Assembly (NCBI GenBank): GCA_022843805.1
Contig: JALHMY010000056.1
Location: 1 to 60,264, forward strand
Source: Fuerstiella sp.
GTDB lineage: Bacteria > Planctomycetota > Planctomycetia > Planctomycetales > Planctomycetaceae
Direction: 5' to 3'
DNA: 60,264 bases
Both the position numbers and the translations under genes were made by a program. Shown here piece after piece: positions 53,556 through 60,264 of the stretch (positions within the stretch are counted from its first letter, which is position 1; every line of letters starts with the position of its first letter). The notes under the pieces are model-generated. The model ran no database searches and was not told where the DNA came from. It saw only the letters and a program-made list of their open reading frames with translations.

Positions 53556-53762
53556 TCATGCCCAGGCGAAGGCAAGGGTCGCCATGGAGCAGCTTAATCC
53601 CAGCATTTTGCGATGACGGCATTCGGCGTTCAGCATATCTTTGACGAGCTCAATCGAGACAGACCGGAGATCGACGTTGGCCTGGATCAGGGCATCATAC
53701 ACGGCCTGGCCGGCGTCGGTTTCCAGGAGCTGGCGTTCCAGTTGAACATTGCTGATGGACAT
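53556..53762 (-). CDS. Small hypothetical protein
   Basis: This is a 68-residue helical protein (MSISNVQLERQLLETDAGQ, then LRSVSIELVKDMLNAECRHR). AAGGA eight bases before the ATG supports translation. Composition is that of a real protein, and no membrane segment is evident except a weakly hydrophobic end. Its family is not recognised. A short direct repeat (ATGTATTCTAAGCG, two copies around 53476-53512) lies just downstream of its stop. Confidence 0.55.
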   Translation of the reverse strand: MSISNVQLERQLLETDAGQAVYDALIQANVDLRSVSIELVKDMLNAECRHRKMLGLSCSMATLAFAWA

Positions 53763-54245
53763 TAAGAATTCCTTTCGAATGCTTTTCAGCTGTTATGAGT
53801 CAGTAAAGTGGCAACAGGTTCGGGGATTTCTTCCACTCGCGTCGCCTCCGCAGACAAGGCGGTTTCTTCCAAAGTCGCATTCCGCGCGCCAAAACCCGCA
53901 TTCATCCGCGTGAATTACCGGCATTGTCGTAACCTCTTGCGTGGCAGGACAAAACAGCAACTTACCCGCACGCAGGTTTTGCCGAATAACGAACTTCCCG
54001 TCAGGCGTCCGTCGTCAGGCTGAGGTCGACTGTGGTCAACAGGATGGCGCTGAACCTGTCGACTCTGCCGACTGATCCGCACCTGACCTATAGACGGACA
54101 AAGGATTGCACTTATTACCAGCGAACTTGCCTTTGACCATGTAATTTTCACAATTGCGATCCCTCGTACCGACCTGTGCTTCTTGCAATCCGTGCACAGC
54201 CCGTGCATGATCCTGCCCTCTGAGTCGCTTTTTCAGGAGCACAAC
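53763..54245. other. Non-coding region upstream of the five-haem protein
   Basis: These 483 bases hold no convincing gene on either strand; short frames lack ribosome sites. The right end has AGGAG at 54235-54239, which decides the TTG start of the next gene. The promoters of the divergent small protein and the haem protein should lie here. Confidence 0.4.
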
Positions 54246-57047
54246 TTGACCCATTACAGACTGCCTGATCATCAGCATTTTGGAAGCCGACTTCCTCTTA
54301 TTGTTATTGCTCTCTTTCTGTCATTCCTTCCGGAACCCTTATGCGCTCAGAATCCGAGTCCGGTGCGGATACCCGCATGGGAGCGGTTCCATGAAACTTC
54401 GCTGACGTCGGAGGAAGGTGGTCGACTTCTGATTTCCGAACTGAACTGTCAGTCATGCCATGGTCGCTTCTCCGGCGAGGTTCTGGCCCCTGCGAAAGCT
54501 CCGGTCCTGACTCATGCGGGCAGTCGCATCTCAGCCGATCATCTGCGACGATTTATCGCGTCGCCGGCGAGCGTTCGTGCTGGGTCTGCAATGCCGTCCT
54601 TTCGCTCACTTCAGCAGGGTGAGCCTGCACAGAAGTCCATTAATGCCCTGGTCAGCTTTCTTTCTCATGGCTCGGCGTTTCGACACGGGCCGCCCGCCAC
54701 GGATTCTGTTCGTCGGGGAGAAGCACTTTTTCATTCGGTCGGGTGTGCCGCATGTCACGCAGATCAGAGAAAGCTCGAATCAGAACGCCCGGCCTTTGCC
54801 AGACCGCTGGGTGACCTGACCGACAAATACTCCATCAGCAGCCTCACGGAATTTCTGCAGAACCCCCATAAAGTTCGTCCATCGGGCCGTATGCCTTCAC
54901 TCAACCTGACAGCAGAAGAATCGAGGGACGTTGCCAGTTACCTGCTGAGGGACGTGAAGGTCGACCCAAATATCCATTTCGAATACTTTGAGGGCAGCTG
55001 GGAACAGTTGCCGGACTTTGCAGCGCTGACACCCAAAGAGGCGGGAGGCACAACAAGCTTTACTGTTGAAGCAGCAGGCCGCGATGAAATGTTTGCCCTG
55101 AGATTTACGGGCTATCTTCATGTTCCTGAAGATGATGAATATCAGTTCTGGCTGCGATCTGATGATGGAAGTCGGCTGCTGATCGATGATCAGTTTGTCA
55201 TTGATCACGACGGGGTTCATCCGCCGGATGAGAAACGGGGCATCCGGCGGCTTACAAAGGGCCCGCATTCATTGGTTCTGGAATACTTTGAACTGCATGG
55301 TGGCGAAGAGTTATCTCTGGACATCGCTGGCGGAGGAATGCCGCGTCAGTCAGCAGCCGCTTTCATGTCGCAGACAAAAGAATTGTCTCCCCCCGGCGAA
55401 GAGAGCGAAGCGGTCGACGCAAGTCTGGTTTCTGCCGGCAGAGAGCTGTTTGCCCGGCTTGGTTGTGCTGCCTGTCATCAGCACGGGGAAGACGCTCAGC
55501 AAATCACTCCTGTCTCTGCAGCCGCCACGGCTTTCTCCCGGATGGATGTCAGCAAAGGCTGCCTGTCCGAAGTTCAGACCCCGACAACATCCGAACCCAA
55601 TTCTGCAAATACAGAAAAGAACGTGCCGATATTTGCTTTGAGCGAAAAGCAGCGAAAAGATATTCGTGCTGCAGTCCTTGCTGAAAAGCAGTCGCCGACT
55701 TCTGTTACTGCAGAAGATGAACTGAAGACTGTCATGATGACCCTGAACTGTTATGCGTGCCATCAGCGAAAGTCGGTCGGGGGAGTTCCGGAGCAGCTGA
55801 ATGAACTGTTTGCCGGAACGATTCCCGAGATGGGAGACGAGGGAAGACTGCCGCCACATCTGGATGGAGCAGGCGATAAACTGAACCCGGAATGGCTCAG
55901 CCATCTTCTGAACAACGGGGCCAAAGATCGACCTTATATGCTGACGCGGATGCCAAAGTTTGGGCTCAGCAACATGGGGCGTTTTGCCGAGCTGATGACT
56001 GCCGCGGACCAGCGATCGGAAGTCGCACCCGTAAAATTTCAGGACGCTCTGCATCGGGTCACTGCCGATGCTCGGCTGATGGTCGGCGATAAAGCACTGT
56101 CATGCATCAAGTGCCATGATTTCGATCAGTTTCACGCGACCGGAATTCGTGCGATGGATATGACCACCATGACCAAACGACTGCGTCATGACTGGTTTCA
56201 TCGCTATCTGTCTGACCCGCAGGCTTACCGCCCGGGAACTCGAATGCCGTCCGCATGGCCAAACGGAAAGTCGGTCGTACCAAAGATTCTGGACGGCACA
56301 TCGGCCACACAAATTGAAGCGATTTGGGTGTATCTGACGGATGGGGCGCGTGCCAAAGTTCCGTCCGGTCTGCAGCGAGAAAGTATCGAGCTGAAACCCA
56401 CAGATCACCCTCTGATCTATCGAAATTTTCTGGAGGGTATTTCTCCCCGCGGAATTGCTGTCGGATATCCTGAAAAGGCTCATATGGCATGGGATGCTGA
56501 GCACATGACCGTGCGACTGATCTGGCACGGCGCTTTCATTGATGCATCCCGACACTGGGAGGGACGAGGGCCGGGAAGTCAGGCACCGATGGGCGATCAT
56601 GTGATGGAATTGCCTGCCGGACCACCTCTGGCGGTTCTCTCCGGTCCTGAGATGCCATGGCCATCCGAATCTTCCCGAGATCTCGGATTTCAGTTTCGTG
56701 GTTATCAGCTGGACTCGGGTCGGCGCCCTGTTTTCCAGTATACCTGGAAGGGACTTTCCGTTTCAGATCTGTTACAGGCACAGGAAGGAAAACCGGATGC
56801 CAGCTTTTTGAGAAGCTTAAGCATTCATGCTGAGGCTCCGATGGCTGCTCCCGTTTTTCTGCGGGTTGCCAGTGGTAAAACGATCGAACAGCGTGAAGAC
56901 ACGTGGGTCGTGGAAAATGCGGTTCGCCTGTCGTTCCACAGTGGTCGGCCGATCGTCCGCACAACGGCAGGCGGCAAAGAGCTGCTGGTTCCGGTGAGTT
57001 TCGATTCGAAGAACGAGATTCAGATACAGTACAGTATTCAGTGGTAA
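54246..57047 (+). CDS. Exported five-haem c-type cytochrome with PA14 domain
   Basis: The 933-residue protein starts at TTG 54246, supported by AGGAG with a 6-base gap; earlier in-frame starts lack a ribosome site. A signal peptide (SRLPLIVIALFLSFL) follows. Five CxxCH haem sites are visible: CQSCH near residue 68, CAACH near 167, CAACH near 406, CYACH near 501 and CIKCH near 619. A PA14-like domain (about 240-370; FTGYLHVPEDDEYQFWLRSD, LLIDDQFVIDHDG) sits between the second and third sites. The last third is beta-rich. PA14 usually binds carbohydrate, so it may couple sugar binding to electron transfer in the periplasm. The family is known in planctomycetes, but its function is not. Confidence 0.88.
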   Translation: MTHYRLPDHQHFGSRLPLIVIALFLSFLPEPLCAQNPSPVRIPAWERFHETSLTSEEGGRLLISELNCQSCHGRFSGEVLAPAKAPVLTHAGSRISADHLRRFIASPASVRAGSAMPSFRSLQQGEPAQKSINALVSFLSHGSAFRHGPPATDSVRRGEALFHSVGCAACHADQRKLESERPAFARPLGDLTDKYSISSLTEFLQNPHKVRPSGRMPSLNLTAEESRDVASYLLRDVKVDPNIHFEYFEGSWEQLPDFAALTPKEAGGTTSFTVEAAGRDEMFALRFTGYLHVPEDDEYQFWLRSDDGSRLLIDDQFVIDHDGVHPPDEKRGIRRLTKGPHSLVLEYFELHGGEELSLDIAGGGMPRQSAAAFMSQTKELSPPGEESEAVDASLVSAGRELFARLGCAACHQHGEDAQQITPVSAAATAFSRMDVSKGCLSEVQTPTTSEPNSANTEKNVPIFALSEKQRKDIRAAVLAEKQSPTSVTAEDELKTVMMTLNCYACHQRKSVGGVPEQLNELFAGTIPEMGDEGRLPPHLDGAGDKLNPEWLSHLLNNGAKDRPYMLTRMPKFGLSNMGRFAELMTAADQRSEVAPVKFQDALHRVTADARLMVGDKALSCIKCHDFDQFHATGIRAMDMTTMTKRLRHDWFHRYLSDPQAYRPGTRMPSAWPNGKSVVPKILDGTSATQIEAIWVYLTDGARAKVPSGLQRESIELKPTDHPLIYRNFLEGISPRGIAVGYPEKAHMAWDAEHMTVRLIWHGAFIDASRHWEGRGPGSQAPMGDHVMELPAGPPLAVLSGPEMPWPSESSRDLGFQFRGYQLDSGRRPVFQYTWKGLSVSDLLQAQEGKPDASFLRSLSIHAEAPMAAPVFLRVASGKTIEQREDTWVVENAVRLSFHSGRPIVRTTAGGKELLVPVSFDSKNEIQIQYSIQW

Positions 57048-57146
57048 GGACCTGGAAAACAATAAGTTACCGCCATAGTCGCCTTTCGCTCCGCGAAAGA
57101 GCTTCCTTTTGCGGAGCAAAAGGCGACACTGATTGTCTGACAGCGT
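57048..57146. repeat. ~100-bp hairpin element, copy C
   Basis: Full copy beginning GGACCTGGAAAACAATAAGT directly after the stop codon of the five-haem gene, with the same nested stems as copy A (GTCGCCTTT/AAAGGCGAC and GCTCCGC/GCGGAGC) and a few substitutions. It separates two plus-strand genes. Confidence 0.9.
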
Positions 57147-57179
57147 CTCAGGGATTTCCGGGCAGAACAGGATTTCGAC

Positions 57180-58217
57180 ATGTGTTCCGCAAAAACACCT
57201 TTGACAACTGCCGAACTTGATGAACGGCTGAGTCTGCCGACTGAGGGAGTACTTCAGACACTACGATCGGTGCCTGGCGACATTATGGTGCTGGGAGCCG
57301 GAGGAAAGATGGGGCCGACTCTCGCCCGAATGCTGCAGCGTGGTCTGCAAATGACCGGGGAAAATCATCGAAACGTTTACGCGGTTTCCCGATTCTCGTC
57401 ATCAGCCGCTGCTCGTTCTTTGCAGGAAGCCGGAGTCCGGACAATTCCCTGTGACCTCATGAATCGCGATGCGATTCTGCAGCTGCCGGACGTGCCGAAT
57501 GCCATTTTTATGGCAGGGCAGAAGTTTGGCACTCGTGATTCGCCAGAACTGACATGGGCGACCAATACGCTCGTTCCGGCACTGGTGGCGGAAAAATTTC
57601 GAAGCTCCCGAATTGTGGCTCTTTCGACGGGCTGTGTTTACCCGCTCGTTCCCGCAAATGGTCCCGGCTCAGCAGAAGACAGCCCGTTGTGTCCGCCTGG
57701 CGAGTATTCCAATTCCTGCGTTGGTCGGGAACGGATCTTTGAATACTTCTCGAAAAAGTATGACATCCCGATGGTGTTTGTGCGACTGTGTTATGCCATC
57801 GATCTGCGTTACGGAGTCCTGATGGACCTGGCCCAAAAAATCTTTGCCAGTCAGCCCGTCGATATTGGGATGTCCGGAACGCACGTGATCTGGCAGGGTG
57901 ATGCCAATGCGCGAATCATTCAATGTCTGACTCATACGTCGGTACCGCCCGTTGCAGTCAACGTCACGGGGCTGGAACGGCTGCCGATTCGCTCACTTGC
58001 GCTGCGGCTGGGGGAGCTGCTGCACAAAGATGTGCAGTTTACCGGACAGGAAGCAGCACTGGCATGGCTGTGGGATGCCCACCGCTCCTATGACTGGTTC
58101 GGCCCGCCGTCCGTGTCCATCGACGAGATGCTGACGATGACAGCGGAATGGGTGTTGCAGGGTGGCGAAACACTCAATCGCCCCACGCATTTTGAAGTCA
58201 CCGATGGACAGTTCTGA
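57180..58217 (+). CDS. NAD-dependent epimerase/dehydratase family protein
   Basis: The 345-residue short-chain-type Rossmann enzyme has the dinucleotide-binding loop VLGAGGKMGPTLARML near residue 37, a LSTGCVYPL strand, and an NSCVGRERIFEYF helix in which the usual YxxxK appears as CVGRE; the catalytic Tyr-Lys pair is therefore altered or shifted. It resembles planctomycete epimerase-like proteins adjacent to sugar or polyol genes. The convergent inositol oxygenase gene is next. The substrate is probably a sugar nucleotide or polyol, but this is inference. Confidence 0.82.
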   Translation: MCSAKTPLTTAELDERLSLPTEGVLQTLRSVPGDIMVLGAGGKMGPTLARMLQRGLQMTGENHRNVYAVSRFSSSAAARSLQEAGVRTIPCDLMNRDAILQLPDVPNAIFMAGQKFGTRDSPELTWATNTLVPALVAEKFRSSRIVALSTGCVYPLVPANGPGSAEDSPLCPPGEYSNSCVGRERIFEYFSKKYDIPMVFVRLCYAIDLRYGVLMDLAQKIFASQPVDIGMSGTHVIWQGDANARIIQCLTHTSVPPVAVNVTGLERLPIRSLALRLGELLHKDVQFTGQEAALAWLWDAHRSYDWFGPPSVSIDEMLTMTAEWVLQGGETLNRPTHFEVTDGQF

Positions 58218-58272
58218 CCAGACAACGTGTTCGAGAGAATCGTTCAGGGTACTCGTTCGGAACAGCCAGCAA

Positions 58273-59142
58273 TCAGAATGACAGTTTTGACGGCAGATAC
58301 TTCTGCAGCAGATCCGAATAAAACGGGCGCAGCTTTTGCCAGTCGGGCGGTTCCGGGCTCTTCGAATACAGATCGTAGGGATTAAACTTTTGCACCCACG
58401 GCAGCATTTCCCGGTCATGATCATCGCACAGCCAGTCGTACTGACCTTCGCGGTGCCAGGCATAAAATGAATGGTAGCGAATCATGTATAAAGCTGGTTC
58501 GGGAAGATAGCTTTTCAGCACATGGAACAGGTATTCATCGTGACCCCACGACATCAGAACATTTCGCAGACCGCAATTCTTTGAATACACACCAGTCTGA
58601 CTGCTCAATCGAGGGTCTCCGGAATCCGGATTGTTCGCGAAGAACTCATGAAAGATGATGCGGTCGCTGAACTGACATCCAACAGGAAATGTATCTCCGA
58701 CAACCGCCCACTGAGGTTCCCCGTAGAGGCACAGTACTTTGCCAAGGTCATGGACCAGTCCGGTCAGAATGAACCAGTCTTCATGGCCGTCCTTCCGAAT
58801 TGTTTCCGCTGTCTGAAGCAAATGCTGCAGCTGATCGAGATCAATGTCGGGATCGGAATCGTCGACCAGTGTATTAAGAAAGTCGAGCGCCTCGAAGACG
58901 TTCATCTGCTGACGCTGCAGCTTCAGGAATTCGTCTCGTTTTTTCTGAACAAAATCCCAGGTCTGGTGCGCGTGATTCTGTCTGTAGAACTCTCGCACGG
59001 TCTCCCGAGCGGGCTGATCGTAATTTCGATAATCCTCCCGGGCCTTTGCTGCAGGCTGAGGATAAACCTGTTGTTCAACAAAGTCCTCCCACGCGCGGAT
59101 AACGCCGGAGGGACGAGAATCATTTTCCGGAGATGGCTGCAT
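58273..59142 (-). CDS. Inositol oxygenase (MIOX family)
   Basis: The ~289-residue enzyme matches MIOX across its length: YDQPARETVREFYRQNHAHQ, HEDWFILTGLVHDLGKVL with the His-Asp metal ligands, SWGHDEYLFHVLK, and MIRYHSFYAWHREGQ. Known MIOX enzymes use a mixed-valence di-iron centre to cleave myo-inositol to D-glucuronate. The ATG at 59142 is set by GAGG six bases upstream; a TTG eight codons earlier is less likely. All metal ligands appear present. MIOX is best known from eukaryotes but occurs in several bacteria. Confidence 0.95.
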   Translation of the reverse strand: MQPSPENDSRPSGVIRAWEDFVEQQVYPQPAAKAREDYRNYDQPARETVREFYRQNHAHQTWDFVQKKRDEFLKLQRQQMNVFEALDFLNTLVDDSDPDIDLDQLQHLLQTAETIRKDGHEDWFILTGLVHDLGKVLCLYGEPQWAVVGDTFPVGCQFSDRIIFHEFFANNPDSGDPRLSSQTGVYSKNCGLRNVLMSWGHDEYLFHVLKSYLPEPALYMIRYHSFYAWHREGQYDWLCDDHDREMLPWVQKFNPYDLYSKSPEPPDWQKLRPFYSDLLQKYLPSKLSF

Positions 59143-59306
59143 ACAATCCTCAGTCTGACTCTTCAAAATGACTGTAAATCAGCGAACAATGGCTGCAGAA
59201 TAGCGATTGGCTTCAGGAAAAACGATTCCGAAAACCTGCAGCCCAGTGCGATCTGATCGTTTCCCGATTCTGTTGATGTATTCCAATTCTCCTGGCGAGG
59301 TGTTTG

Positions 59307-60149
59307 GTGAGAAATTTTTTGTGCATCAGCTTGTGCATCGGCGGGATCAGCTTTTGTTTGTTCTGTTTGTCCGTCCAGGCTCAACTTCCGACAGAAAGTA
59401 CGGCACCGCAGACGGTGATTGCTGATATTCAGCCATTGCCGAACGCTCATGCACACAACGATTACTATCACACGCGCCCGCTGCTGGATGCTTTGGATCA
59501 GGGTTTTACAAGCATTGAAGCGGATGTCTTTCTGATTGATGGACAATTGCTGGTCAGTCACAGTCTGCTGGAAGTGCGGCGGGATCGCACTCTTGAAAGT
59601 CTGTACCTGCAACCGTTGCAGGATCGCATCCGCAGAAATCATGGAAAGGTCTATCCCAATGGGCCGACGCTGATCCTGCTGGTGGATATTAAGACAAACG
59701 GGAAAGCGGCATTCGCCAGCCTGCACGATCTGCTGGGCCGATACAGTGACATGATCTCATCGGCGGCCAACGGTGTCTTTACGGAGAAAGCAGTGACCGT
59801 TGTCGTGAGTGGCGATCGGCCCTTCGACGAGATTCGCGCGTCGAACCCTCGATACGCGGGAATCGACGGTCGGCTCAGTGATCTTGATAGTCAGGATCCC
59901 GCCGACCTGATGCCGCTGATCAGCGACAACTGGAACAACCATTTCCGCTTTCGGGGCGACGGCGCAATGTCGCAAACAGAGAGACAGAAGCTGCAACTCT
60001 TTGCTGAAAAAGTTCAATCCCGCGGACGACGGCTCCGTTTCTGGGCGACGCCTGAGAATGAAACTGTCTGGGGCGAACTTAAGAATGCCAAAGTAGACCT
60101 GATTGGTACCGACAACCTTTCGCAGCTGAGCAGCTTTCTGCGAAAGTGA
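59307..60149 (+). CDS. Exported GDPD/PI-PLC-like phosphodiesterase family protein
   Basis: The 280-residue product (GTG at 59307; GAGG six bases upstream) has a signal peptide (LCISLCIGGISFCLFCLS) and a TIM-barrel start typical of the glycerophosphodiesterase / PI-specific phospholipase C superfamily: NAHAHNDYYHTRPLLDALDQ, SIEADVFLIDGQLLVSH, then LILLVDIKT and a late LRFWATPENETVW strand. The His-Asn pair and the Glu-Asp pair fit the catalytic acid/base and metal site. It starts divergently from the inositol oxygenase gene, which makes an inositol-phosphodiester substrate attractive, though not shown. Confidence 0.85.
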   Translation: MRNFLCISLCIGGISFCLFCLSVQAQLPTESTAPQTVIADIQPLPNAHAHNDYYHTRPLLDALDQGFTSIEADVFLIDGQLLVSHSLLEVRRDRTLESLYLQPLQDRIRRNHGKVYPNGPTLILLVDIKTNGKAAFASLHDLLGRYSDMISSAANGVFTEKAVTVVVSGDRPFDEIRASNPRYAGIDGRLSDLDSQDPADLMPLISDNWNNHFRFRGDGAMSQTERQKLQLFAEKVQSRGRRLRFWATPENETVWGELKNAKVDLIGTDNLSQLSSFLRK

Positions 60150-60181
60150 GGAAGAAATTCAGACGTTTGCTTTCCGCCACG

Positions 60182-60264
60182 GCAAACGTCCCACACCGGG
60201 AGGGCGAGGCTCCTGCCGAGCCGCAAACGTTTCCACACCGGGCGGGGGGGGCGCGCGCCCGGCG
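60182..60264. repeat. Terminal repeat unit and low-quality contig end
   Basis: A GCAAACGTCCCACACCGGG-type 20-mer (60182-60200) recurs as GCAAACGTTTCCACACCGGG at 60222-60241, bracketing the GGGAGGGCGAGGCTCCTGCC unit. The last ~24 bases are a run of G followed by GC-only sequence that does not match the repeat consensus and is probably assembly or read-end error. The contig most likely breaks in a repeat here. Confidence 0.8.

Noticed and set aside
1..60264. tRNA or rRNA genes
   Set aside because: No cloverleaf with conserved T-loop sequence and no rRNA-like stretch was recognised by reading; a covariance-model search would be needed to exclude them fully.

Overview
The window reads as chromosomal DNA of a planctomycete, probably of the Planctomycetaceae/Planctomycetales kind. 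The evidence is family content typical of that phylum: a PSCyt1/DUF1549/DUF1553 protein followed by a DUF1501 protein, a multi-haem PA14 protein, a formaldehyde-activating enzyme, an ECF sigma factor of the planctomycete style, a J-like/kinase fusion, FHA proteins, and many hairpin-rich dispersed repeats. No rRNA, tRNA, transposase or CRISPR array was recognised. Both ends lie in dispersed repeats, and the last ~25 bases look like low-quality sequence, so this is probably a whole contig broken at repeats.

Region 1 (about 0.2-25 kb) is a large Tad/Flp-type pilus or secretion locus in several transcription units. Minus-strand unit A (7218 down to 202) encodes a secreted protein, a CpaB/RcpC-like protein, an FHA-TadA ATPase fusion, TadB, TadC, an FHA-transmembrane protein and a further FHA-like protein. 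Minus-strand unit B (16558 down to 9309) encodes a giant GSGGS-repeat protein with a Flp-like N-terminus, a small Flp pilin, the prepilin peptidase, a 63-residue prepilin-like protein and three TadE/TadG-like proteins. Between them sit an ECF sigma factor and a broken outer-membrane-like gene. Further right are an M28 peptidase, a second Flp-headed protein, a second TadA-type ATPase, and a membrane-anchored pseudokinase with a J-like domain. No secretin (RcpA/CpaC) or TadZ is present, so the apparatus must be completed elsewhere or be unusual.

Region 2 (25-41 kb) is housekeeping and accessory: PAC2 protein, flavodoxin, a short SecA paralogue, a SPOR-like secreted protein, an SGNH hydrolase, a CocE/NonD hydrolase, a two-component pair, Fae with a strong terminator, and the PSCyt/DUF1553 plus DUF1501 pair.

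Region 3 (41-50 kb) is rich in decayed genes and repeats. Two ~396-bp direct repeats bracket a broken MauE-DUF1573 gene and a secreted protein. Intact genes here are a zinc-ribbon protein, an Old Yellow Enzyme, a sterol-desaturase-like hydroxylase, a low-molecular-weight phosphatase and an alpha/beta hydrolase with a FnIII-like tail. A repeat island at 49.4-50.2 kb contains the internally deleted remnant of a four-helix-bundle (23S rRNA intervening-sequence type) gene.

Region 4 (50-60 kb) carries pirin, a small zinc-binding-like protein, a hydrolase, a rhomboid protease, a five-haem PA14 protein, an epimerase-like protein, inositol oxygenase and a GDPD/PI-PLC-like exported protein.

At least five families of short palindromic repeats are scattered through the intergenic spaces. 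The strongest candidate for something undescribed is the Tad locus: its ATPase is fused to an FHA domain, it has two more FHA-type partners and a pseudokinase, and Flp-like N-termini have been grafted onto large low-complexity proteins.
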